Notes: generated from the sequence alone by a model not told the origin. 64,000 nucleotides of DNA from Nothophaeocryptopus gaeumannii (GCA_031771865.1 JASISA010000041.1:496001-560000); one strand, 5' to 3'. Shown: positions 22,128 through 32,717, numbered from the stretch's first letter. Made by a program: numbers and translations.

Positions 22128-23867
22128 CTAAGCCCCACTCTGATAACAATACTTCTTCAAACACGCCGCACATCCACTCGGCAAACTCCCCGTCCCATCC
22201 TTGGCTTTGATCCCACAAGCAAAACAAAAAGGCCATTCCTTATCCCCATTTTGACTCGCAATCGCATTTCCATTCGCAATCATGGCGTTCGTCTCTGCGA
22301 CTGAATATTTGACTTTGGAGGTCGGTTGGTTGGAGGCGTAGGTATAGTTTACATTGGGGAGGTAGATGACGAAGAGTTTACCAGATGCGACGCCGGTGGA
22401 TTGGGCGTTGCAGCCGAAGAATGTCGCGCGTTTGTTCAGGCCTTTGGAGACGAATTCGGGGACGTCGGGGATGTAGGGCATTTTGGAGAGACCGGAAGCT
22501 TGTGCATTAAGGTAAGTTTGATGGATTTCCGTTCCGTTGGGGAAGTAGTCGGTCGTGTCGGCGGAATTGTCGTTGGCGATGAGGACGTCGATGGTACGGG
22601 ACGATTGGATGAACGGCCAGATAGGGACATTCTGACCCGCGAGTCCGCCGTCCGCCAACGTGAGGTCCTTTTGCGAAGATACGCGCGTAGAGGCAGAGTA
22701 GTTGTAGAAGGGGTTGGGGTAAATGCCGAATAAGTCCTTGAAAGCGGGACTTTTAGTCTTGTTGACGAGGGATCGAGAACGTTGGGGAGTTCAGAATTGC
22801 TGCTTGTTGATGGGGTGATGACGCTGCAAAGGCCGGGGAAAATGTCGGAGGAGGTGCCGAGATGTAGCCAATGTTGTCGTAGTGTTCGATGCATTTGCCA
22901 GCGGTAGTGGGTTGGCCGTTGGAGAGTGAGGAGCCCATGTATTTGGTTTGCGCAAAAGCCTTGACGCCGGAATCCCAGGATCCGTATTCGTAGGGATGGA
23001 ATTTATATTGCGTGGCGTTGATGGTTGGCTCGCATTGTCCGGAGTAGCTGTTATCGACTCCAAGGGCGGTGATGATTGGGTAAGGCACGTTGTATCCGGT
23101 GAAGTTGCTGAAGCCTGTTAGGCTGGAGAGACGGATTTCATCGCCTCCGTCATTACCGTAGAGCAACTGGTAGGAGAGAAGACGACCATATGGATCCACA
23201 ATAGTATTGTCGAAACCGGCAACCTCCTTCGCAGTCAAGTCGACAGCGACCTCGGCATACTCGTCGGATGCGAGAATGTTGGCTGGCAAGAGCGCGGTGT
23301 TCTGGAAAGCCGCCTCCCAGAGGCCATCGCGTAGGGAAGAGACAGTTGGCCAGTTGTTGCCGGAGAACGAGCTCAAGAACCAGGCGCCGCCTAGCAAAGT
23401 CAGTAAAGCTACAGTCCCATTGTAAATGGTCAATGCCTACCCGATAAGCCAGCTTCGTAGGTGAGTCCTTGGAAGATCCCTCCAGTGGAAAGATTGGTAT
23501 CGCGAGAGTCCAATCCTTGAATTACGCCAGCAGCCTCGAGCAGGGCACGATAGCCACCCCCAGAGCTCGTGAAGCTAACAGTAGGTTGAGACGAGGTGCT
23601 AAAATTCCCTTGCTTCTTCAACCAAATTCCGAGTGCACTGCTGGCCTTTGGCTTTCGGGATGAGACGTATTTCGATTCATCTGAGATCAGTCCATTTGCG
23701 TTGCGGACAAGCGCAGTGCTTGGACATGAAGTCGATATAGGCGCATAGTCGGCATCCACGACCGAGATCTGACGGACTTCGAGGACCTGGACCTCTGTAG
23801 GTGCTGCTGTGGTGAGAGCGCTTAGGCCAGCGAGTGAGAACAATAGCGATCGGAATGCCATCTTCAT
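22128..23867 (-). pseudogene. Lysophospholipase / phospholipase B, frame-disrupted
   Basis: Read on the minus strand, exon 1 is 23441-23867 and exon 2 starts at 23390, with a 50-nt intron (GTAGGC...GCTAG). A signal peptide (residues 1-21) is followed by SGGGYRA (102-108) and GLSGGAW, whose Ser142 is the nucleophile; the LADGG block carries the family Asp. This is the secreted fungal PLB family, which removes fatty acids from (lyso)phospholipids. The gene is not readable as one frame. Homology moves to a second frame at about 22857 (just after DNIGYI, before GTSSDIFPG) and to a third at about 22770 (before KTKSPAFKDLFG). Each shift is one missing base in a G or C run (on the coding strand). 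No intron of plausible size can explain them. An in-frame TAG at 22128-22130 ends the reading just before a hydrophobic tail. It is either a decaying gene or has assembly errors at homopolymers. All family catalytic residues are still present. Confidence 0.8.
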
Positions 23868-24991
23868 AGGTGGCGTGGCTGCTAGAACGAGAGACGGAGG
23901 GCGAAGAAGATGACAACCTACGCTGCCACCCGGAGCCCCGAGTGAATGGGTTCATCATGATCACTGCCCGTAAATCACGGCTTCCACTAGTACATAGAAG
24001 CCGAAGAGCCTCCACGCTCTTCGGCACGGCAGGTACGAGACGTCAATGATATCGGACGATGGTCCGGATGAGGCATTGCGTGTCTCTTGCGGCTCGCGAG
24101 CTCACGCTTGAGGCGAATAGGCCGACGGAAGGAGATATGAGGGCCTGTCGTTTCCGCATGCACAAAGTCTATCTGTCGCCTGCAGATACAGGCGAGCGGA
24201 CCAGACCATCGCAGCCGGACGATCGACGGACGGGAGCGAGACAGGAACCACGCCGGGCGGAGGCTGGGCGGCCGAATGAGGAGGGAGCCTCCGAGCCAAG
24301 CGAAAGGGTTCGCAAGTGTGAGGCGGGGCGCAGCAATGGCGACAAAGATGGCAGCGACGACGGGATGGAGGACAGAAGCGGAAGGCGATACGGATGCATG
24401 CTGACGACGCCGGTATCGACATTACTGCAGGCACGTGGTGGTGGACGAAGGTGAAGGATCGGGGTGGAGTTGAGACCGCGGAAGTGATGACGCTCGGGCC
24501 AAAAGTGTGATGATGCTTGGCGGTGGAAGCCATCAAGGGTGTCGTTCAGAGGCCAGCAAGGATATGCCTTTGCTTTCGGTCATCATCTTGAGTCAGACAC
24601 TCCAAGGTGCAGATATACTCTTGGTCTATGTTGCTAGACGATGGGCCATGAACGCCTCGCTGCCATGTCTTGAGCGAGTGTTGGTACGGCAGACTCAGCT
24701 TGCAGCGCAAGACATGTCCCGTGAGCCCGTAGTTCTATCTCACCGCGTCGGTCTATCTTGGGATCTGGCAAGTTGTACGGAAGCTTTCAGCGCCTGTTCC
24801 TACTTTCAAGTACTCACTCTCTCCTGTTTCTGCATCTCCTTGCTTCGGGCGAGGTGTATGCACTCCGCGTGCAGCTGACCCGAACAGCACAGCGTCCGAG
24901 CAAGCCCCAGGCGCGGCGTTGATCGGCGGCCTGACTAGAGCTGCAACATCGCGTGTTGCGATATCGTCTCTTCTGCGACGCCCAAGGCAGC
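23868..24991. promoter_or_regulatory. Divergent intergenic region between phospholipase and RING-ZZ genes
   Basis: The flanking genes point away from each other, so both promoters must lie here. A plus-strand frame at 24059-24454 is open for 131 residues, but its product is a compositionally biased Arg/Glu/Gly-rich string without motifs, and I do not call it a gene. No repeat seen. Confidence 0.45.
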
Positions 24992-27579
24992 ATGGCTGAG
25001 GGCGGGAATAATGGAGGCGGTGGATTGATGGACCTGGAGAAGGAGCTGAGTTGCAGTGTATGTGGAGGAGGTGTGAAGAGCTGATGGGCTATGCGAGCTA
25101 ACACCCATACCAGATATGCACGGACATCCTATACCAACCACTGACTCTGCTGGACTGTCTGCACACCTTCTGTGGAGGATGCCTGAAAGAATGGTTCACC
25201 TGGCAGGCGGCCTCGGCGGCAGGAACCAGAAGAGCGACGTCGTCTCCATACACCTGCCCATCATGTCGAGAGCCGGTAAGAGACACCAAGGCAGACTGGC
25301 GGATGACTACACTGCTGGAGGGATACTTGAAAGCAAACCCGGACAAGGGCAAGTCGGAGGAGGAGAAAGAGGAGATGCGAAAGCACTACAAACCTGGTGA
25401 CGGTGTTTTGGTGCCAGTGCAAATACAGCGAGATGAAGAGGACAGCGACGACGGGAGGCTTATGGCGGAGGTCAGAGAGCTAAGCATGTCGAACGTGGAT
25501 CCCGAGACAGCACGAAGACGAGCGGAGAGAGCAGCTCGGGATAGGCAGAGACGGCGACATGAGCGACACACCCAAGGCCACGGTCACAGATCAGACGCAA
25601 CAAGTCGGTGGACAGCCGATCAGGCCGCACGACATCGAGAAGAAGAGGATCGCCAGATCGAACACCAGCCGTCGCTACGTAGTTTGCTCAGCGGGTCGGA
25701 CATAAGCACCTCAGAGGACGTACAAGAAGAGATATTGCACTCAATCTATTCTGAGGGTCTTTTGAACGGAATCGACATTGACAACCTGACACCGGCCCAA
25801 GAAGAAGAACTCACGGAACGAATTGCCGAGGCGTATCGAAGACGACAGCGAAACCATGATAGATCAAGGGGCCGGGATCGAGAGGAGAATAGTCGATCAC
25901 CACAACCTGAGGCCACGCGGAATGGTAGTCCGCCACAGAACCAAGCATCTCCACCTCAGCAGGCGCAATCACGCGCCAGACCACCTATCTCTCGACCTCA
26001 TCTCTTCGAGCAGACGACTGTAGGGCCTCAAAGAACTCAAAGAAGATCCGCAAGCTCTACAAGTCAGCGTACTCGTCAGTCGGACACTAGAGCAAGCACG
26101 ACTAGCAATGCAACACCAGCTGCTCGCTCGGCCACTGACCTGTCCCTCGATCCGCGTGATAGCGAGAGATCACGTCCAGCAGAGCGGCCACAAGCTCTGT
26201 CAAGCAACACACGCAGCTCGACTGATCCTTCCAACCTGCGTGACGGCGCCCAACGAGTGCGTGCTACATCGAATACTCTGCGGCCAGACCCGACAAGTGG
26301 CGCTTCGAGACCGCACAGCAGAGACTCACAAGCCACGGAGCCAGCGAGGAGGCAAACAGGACCTGCAGACAGTGCTGTGTTAGTGCCACCCACTTTAGCA
26401 CCGTCGAGTAATCTTGCTGTCAGCAACACGCCATCCGAACAGGCAGTCCGGCCTGCTGTGTCCACTTCGAATTTTGCGCCAGAGCCTGTGGCCTTGATCA
26501 TGCCTTCAATGTCTTGCTCTCGGTGTAAGCAGTCGGACATAGCACCGAAGCTTCATTACAACTGCTCCAAATGCGACTCCGGGAACTTCAACCTCTGTCT
26601 CCGATGCTACCGGGAAGGACAAGGCTGTCACCATTGGTTCGGCTTCGGCGCAATGGCCATGTACCGTTGGCAAAGAACCGCCCAAGCCGAAAACAACTGG
26701 TCCCTCGAACGTCCTCATATCCTCACACCAAGAAAATACCTCCCACCCACAGCGACATCAACCGACACCACTCAACAACCCACAGAACCAACCCTCCAAG
26801 AAGGCGCCTTCTGCGAATCTTGCCTCGCCCCTGCAAGCGACTGCTACTGGTACTGCGAAATCTGTCTCGAAGGCGCCTACGGTTTCTGCAACGCATGCGT
26901 CCTGCAAGGCCGTCATTGCACACACCCTCTCCTCCCACTAGCCCATATATCCACCCTCCGCTCTAATACCTCCCACCAAGACCCCTCCAAACTCGCTTTC
27001 GTCCCTGTGCCTCACCTCAAACAACATTCTCACGTGTTGTTGCCTGTCCTGACAGACTGCGACATCTGCCGCCTACCGATCCCGCCCCGTGCGGCGAGAT
27101 TTCATTGCTACCAATGCTCCGCAGGTGACTACGATATTTGTAATGAATGTTACCATTCTCTCGTCGCCGCAGGCAAAATTGCCTCGATCAATGGACCTAA
27201 TGGCTGGCGTCGCTGTCTCCACAATCATCGGATGTCTGTTGTTGGATATCAAGATACTCCCTACGGTGGCGGCAAAGTCCGGGTTACGATGAGGGAGATT
27301 GTGGGGGGATGGAGGCTTAAAGACGACGGGGTCGCAGCATCTTCTGGTGGTAGCAGTGGTGATGGTGGTGGTGGGAGGCAAATACCCCCTGATGGCGGTG
27401 TTGGGTCAAGGGCATTGGCGCAATGGAACCGCTTCCCGAAAGAAGGCGAAGTAGATGAACTGACGTTCCCGAAGAATGCGGAGGTGAGGGAAGTGGAGGA
27501 AAGAAATGCGGATTGGAGTGTAGGTGTCTATGCGGGAAAAGTTGGATTATTTCCAAGGAATCATACAAGGAGAATCTGA
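24992..27579 (+). CDS. RING E3 ubiquitin ligase with three ZZ-type zinc fingers and a C-terminal SH3 domain
   Basis: Two exons, 24992-25057 and 25114-27579 (intron 56 nt, GTATGT...ACCAG), give 843 residues. The intron falls inside the RING: C3HC4 ligands are Cys21, Cys24, Cys37, His39, Cys42, Cys45, Cys70 and Cys73. Residues about 85-215 are charged and helical, and 215-480 are a disordered Arg/Ser/Gln-rich linker. Then come three ZZ-like cysteine clusters starting near 490 (CSRCKQSD), 589 (CESCLAP) and 671 (CDICRLP). A Gly/Ser spacer leads to an SH3-like end from about 789 (DELTFPKNAEVREVEE..W..G, GKVGLFPRNH). RING proteins pass ubiquitin from E2 to substrate; ZZ and SH3 domains would recruit partners. 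The RING resembles CHFR-type fungal ligases. Substrate unknown; the frame is intact. Confidence 0.9.
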
Positions 27580-28185
27580 AGGGGGCTAGGGGCCATAGGC
27601 GAGGTGAGGGGAGGGAATGAGAGAAGTATTACGCAAATGATTGCAGACGAAATTTGACGATGACTGCTGATGACGATGATGCATATATAACAACAGACAT
27701 AGTAGCCGAGAAGGTGCGTACGAACGACCACACTGAATTTTGAACCGGAGGAGACTTTTTCAATGATGATATGTTCATTGGAAAAGGTCATAGAGAGACC
27801 TCGGCGACCAGCGCCTCGAAGAAGCTATCAAGTACTCTGCATGAACTCTCGCCTCCCGAGCTCAACTCAAATCTGGCTTGCGCCCATCATTCAATCTGCT
27901 TGGTTGCTTTGATCGTGAGATCTGCAATTTCTAGGGGTATAGTAACGGAAAAACAAAAAGCAAAATATGCACCAGGCGCCTTCGCTTATCCGTGATCGTC
28001 TCGTAACGCCGTCTGCACCCATTCTTCAGGCGCAATCCTTGCATCCCATTGACGTAGTTCATCGTTATTCCGTATCACACAGGGCTGCTGACCAAAGTCG
28101 GGATAGTCCAGGAGCCCGCCCTGAACGCCTCTCCTGAAGCTCATGTCGACAAAAGAAAGCTTGGCTGAATGTGTTGGACATCAGC
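27580..28185. other. Convergent intergenic region
   Basis: It lies between the 3' ends of the RING-ZZ-SH3 gene and the RQPS-repeat protein gene. It should contain both 3' UTRs. No open frame with a recognisable product and no repeat beyond short GAT-type runs near 27670. Confidence 0.5.
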
Positions 28186-29265
28186 CTAGACGGCGAGACC
28201 CTTGAAAAGGCGCTCCATGCGAATGAGCTCGACGGTCGGGACTTCGAGCTTACGAACCTTCTCCTCGTACGTGGCGACCTTCGACTTCATGCTGGTCCAC
28301 CACTTGCCGAACTCCTCGACGGCCTCATGGTGCTCCTTCTCCTGGCCAAGCTCAACGCGAAGCTTGTCGATGGTGTAGCCGCAACCCTTGAAGCGGGTCC
28401 AGGCAGAGTGCTTGAGGTCGTCCAGCTCAGCCTTGTAGGTGTTGGAGAAGATCTCCCAGGCGTTCTCGTCGAAGATAGGGGTCGCCGGTGACTGTGCGCC
28501 GGACGAGGCGGATGAGAAGGAGCCATCCCAGTTGGTCTGTGGCTTAGAAGCCCCAGCGCCAGTGACTGAGTCATTGCGAGTCGACTTCGTGCACAGCGGA
28601 GACAGCTGCCGATTCAGCTGGTGCACGTCAGGCAGGCCGGATGATGGAGCCGGAATATCTCCGTGGACGTCTGGTGTGGGGCAGGCCATGCTGTCGGTAG
28701 GCGTGAAGGGTGGCGTGTCAATGCCCATGACATGACGCTGATGAAGAGTGTCGAGCTTCTCAAGCGGAAGACGACTGGAGGCCATGCCACGCGGAGCTGG
28801 AGACACCGGAGAGCTGAAGGGCGGTGTGTCGGCCCCAGCAACTGTTGATGATGCGCGTGAAGCCTGACGTGACAGATGGCTCATCGACTTCTCAGGGTAC
28901 CCGCGGTAGATGCTCTGGTCCTCGAGTTTCTTGACACGGTCGAGGGAGGTCAAAACCGCGGCTCCGGCGTACTGCCAGTCTTCAGCAGAGTTGCGAAGTC
29001 GTGCAGGGACGACCTCGGCCAGCTCCTTTGACATCTGGAACTCGGACAGGTGGTCCTCGTCGTAGCTGAAGTTCTCCATCCCGAAGTCGTGGCCAGGAGA
29101 GCGGTCTTGGGCAAGGTTCTTGCGCATGTAGTGTTCGTAGGACTTGTCGCGCTGGGCCCAGCTAGGACGGCGATATGACGGCTGGCGACTAATAGACGAC
29201 CGACGACCAAGAGACGGCTGGCGACTAAGAGATGGCTGGCGGCTTATGTTGTGGACTTGCGACAT
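28186..29265 (-). CDS. Conserved fungal protein with N-terminal RQPS repeats and C-terminal coiled coil
   Basis: Single exon of 359 residues starting MSQVHNISRQPS. Residues 8-36 are five imperfect hexapeptides (SRQPSL, SRQPSL, GRRSSI, SRQPSY, RRPSW), each with an R-x-x-S or R-x-S site of the kind used by basophilic kinases and 14-3-3 proteins. Residues 40-120 look folded and helical. A Ser/Pro linker contains two TPPF repeats (DTPPFSS and DTPPFTPTD), plausible proline-directed phosphosites. The C-terminal 85 residues are strongly helical and charged (FGKWWTSMKSKVATYEEKVRKLE), a probable coiled coil. I do not recognise a named family. It looks like a cytosolic, phospho-regulated scaffold, but that is inference. 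Gene is intact and ATG-initiated. Confidence 0.75.
   Translation of the reverse strand: MSQVHNISRQPSLSRQPSLGRRSSISRQPSYRRPSWAQRDKSYEHYMRKNLAQDRSPGHDFGMENFSYDEDHLSEFQMSKELAEVVPARLRNSAEDWQYAGAAVLTSLDRVKKLEDQSIYRGYPEKSMSHLSRQASRASSTVAGADTPPFSSPVSPAPRGMASSRLPLEKLDTLHQRHVMGIDTPPFTPTDSMACPTPDVHGDIPAPSSGLPDVHQLNRQLSPLCTKSTRNDSVTGAGASKPQTNWDGSFSSASSGAQSPATPIFDENAWEIFSNTYKAELDDLKHSAWTRFKGCGYTIDKLRVELGQEKEHHEAVEEFGKWWTSMKSKVATYEEKVRKLEVPTVELIRMERLFKGLAV
29158..29244 (-). repeat. Coding tandem hexapeptide (SRQPSx) repeat
   Basis: Five imperfect 18-nt units encode residues 8-36 of the protein above. The first two units and the fourth are nearly identical at the protein level; the third and fifth have diverged. 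Slippage expansion of a phosphosite motif is the simplest explanation. Confidence 0.75.
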
Positions 29266-30520
29266 GGTGAGCGTTCACGTGTCGATAAGCTTGGACTGGC
29301 TTGTGAAGATCGGCCGATGTCTTGCACGAGATAGGAAAGAGCGAATGACTCGAGTTCCTGAACGGTACCGAGTCCTGCTCTGGTCGAATTTCTTGCTCTT
29401 AGGAAGATGTTGTGACGAGGTTTTGAGGATCCTGCCTCATATGCTGCGCCTTGTTGATGAGTGGCACGTGCGATAATGACGTGCGGCTATTCGTTGTTGA
29501 GAGTCTGGTTGCTGGAAAGCCAAAGCGAGATTTTGTCTGGTTGGTGAAGCGGCTGATGTGGCGTGACAAACAGTTGCAGGTGAATGCAGGTGAATGAACG
29601 AAAAAGGTCGGCGTGGTAGCGATCGTCAGAAGCAGCTGAGTTGAATAGTGAAGGAGTGTGGTGGTGGTGCGTGTATGATGGAAGAGAGTGTTGAAAGTTC
29701 AGGTTGGGATTCGAGGTGCAAGTCGAAGAAGGTGATGTTCAGATGCGGGAGCGGGTAGGCGCGTTCCTGAGCCGTGTGATAGTTTGGAAGTTGTGATCTG
29801 GGCAGTCGTGAGGCAGTTCATGCTTCAAGTTGTCGTCGGCTGTCTTCCGATTCTGCGGTTCCGATCACGCAGCTATCACGAGCCAAACGACAGGGATCTT
29901 CCCCTCAGTCAAGCCTTTGCCGAGATGTGGGAATGTCTCCTTGAAGCGCGGAGCGTTATGATGTGAAGTGCTGAATTGAAGAAGTTGGCTACTCCGCCAC
30001 CGTGGGAGGAAGGATTCCAATGCAGGCTCTACCCTTCCTCACTGAGCTTTTGCTTCCGCGGAACGAACAATGTACTCGTATGTATCTTGGCTGTTAGGAG
30101 GCTCAATCGTGGTATTGGCGTCGCGTGATGAGAACGAAGCATGCTCTTTAAATGAGGGCTTTCTGTGAGGTCCCGGAAGGCGAGTTTGGATACACGGATC
30201 GTGTGAGAATCGACAGTGCGTCCTGGAACTCGAACGTCGCAGTACATCGGTGCGAGGCGGCTTTGACACAAAGAAACAATGTGAATTCGAGCCCACGGTG
30301 CTCAAGATGACGGCATCTCACAATGTAAGACCTGCTTTGATACATCGTCACCATGGCCCTATTGGCCATGCTTCACGACTAGGCCTGCTGTAACTAGGAA
30401 ATGTTTGCTGCCTACAACGTATTGCTGACTCACTAGAGACGTCGGCAGACAGCGCTTTTCGGTTTTGTGATGCCGTCATGCAAGTATGCTGCTCAGGCCA
30501 GCTGTGGGGAGTTGCGGAGG
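29266..30520. other. Intergenic region, no supported gene
   Basis: It contains the upstream region of the RQPS-repeat gene and the 3' flank of the Pin1 gene. Short minus-strand frames at 30029-30369 overlap in different phases and show no motif. Nothing else is supported. Confidence 0.5.
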
Positions 30521-31397
30521 TCACTCCAGCCTAGACAAAGGAAGTCAGCTTTCTATGCCGGGTCCGGAATTCAGCATGCTATGCGTGGTCCGACAGTGCT
30601 GGTTTCGGAAATAGGCCATGGAGAGACCCATGTGGCGCCACGTGCGGTGACGATAAATAGCATTGGCAGACGACTCACCTCTCAATGACGTGCAGTCCTG
30701 ATTGAGTCTCGATGATTTGCGACACCTCCCCAGGCTTCAAGGCAAATGAGGCCTGCTCAAACTCGGTTTGCATATCGCCCTTGCCAAAGAATCCTCTGTG
30801 CAACCTGTCAGCATGCTAGATTCTTGTTTGATCCGTGCAACAGCAGCGCATCCAAATTGATGAACTGTAATGCAAACACAAAAGCCCGGAGAGAGCCCCG
30901 GCTGAGACTAGGACGACTTACAGATCACCCCTCTTCCTCGCAGAAGAGCAATCACTCTCAGTCACCGCCAAATCACCGAGGCTTGTTTCGCCACTCTTGA
31001 TCCTGCTGTCGTAGCCCTTGATAATGCCGTATGCGTCGTCTTTGGAGCGCGTAATCTCCGCCTCTCGCCACGATGAAGGCCGCCGCGATCCAGCGTGTTT
31101 GACGAGGAGGTGAGCGCAGCGAATCTTGCCTTCCAGGCTCGCATTGCCAGTGTCAGGACGCAGATTAGCCGTGTGGTACTGGCCCATATAGTGCTTCAGC
31201 GTCTCACTGTCGGTCTCCGCCGGAGGCTCCCATCGCGACTCCTTCGTGCTGGGATTGAAGTAGTACGGGAGATTCTTGCTGTTGGAGTGGCGGACCTCCC
31301 AGCCTGATGGCAGTCCTGTGGCCTATAAAATAATCAACATCACCCTTGATATTGATGGAGAAGCCAACCAAATCGGCGGGATAGGCCTTCTCACCAT
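30521..31397 (-). CDS. ess1: Peptidyl-prolyl cis-trans isomerase Pin1/Ess1 (WW + parvulin)
   Basis: Four exons on the minus strand: 31395-31397 (only the ATG), 30922-31322, 30679-30795 and 30521-30530, giving 176 residues. The introns are 72, 126 and 148 nt. The ATG-only exon is followed by GTGAGA, and the acceptor TTATAG opens ATGLPSGWEV. The last exon adds one base plus Leu-Glu-stop, giving the ending HVIERLE. The WW domain (about 5-35) has W9 and W32 and GWEVRHS...YYFNP. The parvulin domain (about 67-176) has HLLVKH, the basic pair Arg81-Arg82 that reads phosphate, and ESDCSSARKRGDLG with the active-site Cys126. The enzyme isomerises phospho-Ser/Thr-Pro bonds, notably in the RNA polymerase II tail. 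It is divergent from RPB9, another Pol II gene, across 390 bp. Confidence 0.93.
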
Positions 31398-31787
31398 ATC
31401 GTTGTTTTGTGGGGTATGTTGATGCCGGCGTTGGCTGAGGGACTGCGTGGACAATCAGAGACTGGCGCTATCTAAGAATGTGCAGCTCTTGCAGGTATTT
31501 ATGAGATGTACTGTACTCTTGCTGAGCTGCTGACGTATTGTTGAATGCGTTGCTACGGTGTTTGCGAGGTCACGAGATCAGGACTTGCTTTAAGGCATTA
31601 CTTTCGGAGGCTCACTGTCCCCGCAGACGCACGAGCCACAGCCGTCGCTCGGCTGTCACCGTGGCGCCGCCGAACTCAGTTCAAAGCCGTGCCAACGCCT
31701 CTGGCGATTTCAGACCACGACCAACTCTTCCTTCACCACACACCGATTTTGACAACGTGAGGGTGCATCCTCCGACATCCTTGCAGT
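31398..31787. promoter_or_regulatory. Shared divergent promoter of Pin1/Ess1 and RPB9
   Basis: 390 bp separate two outward-facing start codons, so both promoters must lie here and may share elements. Two genes of RNA polymerase II function could be co-expressed from it. No specific element is claimed. Confidence 0.55.
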
Positions 31788-32717
31788 ATGAGCTACGAAA
31801 TGGAGACGACTCCGCCGCCGGAGCAGCGGGAGGACGAGTCTAAGAAGATCAGCTTCCGCTTCTGTCGCGAGTGGTGCGTATTGTTGCGCGCGGCTTTTGA
31901 TGCACTACCGGGATCATATCTAACATGACGCACCAGCTCCAACATGCTGTACCCGAAAGAGGACCGCATGACCAACACACTCATGTTCGCATGCCGCACA
32001 TGCCAGTTCAGCGAGCCGGCGACCGCTTCCTGCGTATGGCGCAACGCGCTCAAGCAGAACATCGAGGAGACTGCCGGCAATATCGATGATGTAGCGGACG
32101 ATCCGACTGTAGGTAATGACTCCGACTCTGTCATGGAAGAAGTAGAAGATGTGGAAGGAGAATATATTGTGCCTGAGCTGTGTACCCTTTGCGGACATGA
32201 GATTCTGTGCCCGATCTGCGAGCGCCCGTCTGATGGCGGTGTGGCGCTCGAAGTCGAAGATGAAGAACAAGGAAATCAAGAGGGGCTCGAAGCAGAAAGA
32301 CATGGAAGAGAGCATGGTGGTTCTGGTTAAGGGAGGCAAGAGGAGGACTATATACGCATCTGCACTGCACATACCTGCGCGTTCGTGTTGTATTCTGCGA
32401 TACACGCTGACGGATGGTCTTACAGCTCCCACACGCCGAGGAGGAGTGCCAGAAGTGCGGCAACCGCGACGCCGTCTTCTTCCAAAGTCAGCAGCGGACT
32501 GCCGAGACCGGAATGGTGAGTTGAACACAAGCCCCATCTCAACGAACGGCGCAGCGACTGCATGATGATGCGCGTGCAGTGCGGGATCACGGTGACCCGA
32601 CTCCGCACAGTGCTTTCCCAAATAAAGTCTGATGACGAGACTGACAATATGCAGGCGCTCTTCTTTGTGTGTACCGAATGCCAGCACCAGTGGTCCACCC
32701 TCGACGCTAAGAAGTAG
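31788..32717 (+). CDS. rpb9: DNA-directed RNA polymerase II subunit RPB9
   Basis: Four exons, 31788-31873, 31937-32108, 32426-32515 and 32655-32717, give 136 residues. The introns are 63, 317 and 139 nt. The N-terminal zinc ribbon uses Cys26, Cys29, Cys48 and Cys51 (FCREC...FACRTC). The C-terminal TFIIS-like ribbon uses Cys94, Cys97, Cys122 and Cys125, with the family signature VFFQSQQRTAETGM before the last exon (ALFFVCTEC). Rpb9 sits on the Pol II jaw and affects start-site choice, fidelity and transcript cleavage. The protein is slightly longer than the usual 115-125 residues because of its N-terminal extension. The second intron is unusually long for this window and keeps the exon-2 frame open for 73 codons (see findings). 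It is convergent with Mrh4. Confidence 0.93.

Noticed and set aside
22326..22733. 135-residue plus-strand frame with Gly/Val-rich product
   Set aside because: It is antisense to the phospholipase gene, which is supported by several family motifs.
22700..22900. Introns as the explanation for the phospholipase frame changes
   Set aside because: Only 86 nt separate the two changes and conserved blocks fill the sequence up to each one; any GT..AG pair available is about 20 nt or shorter, below any workable intron length.
24059..24454. 131-residue plus-strand frame upstream of the RING gene
   Set aside because: Strong Arg/Glu/Gly bias, no motif; more likely leader or promoter DNA.
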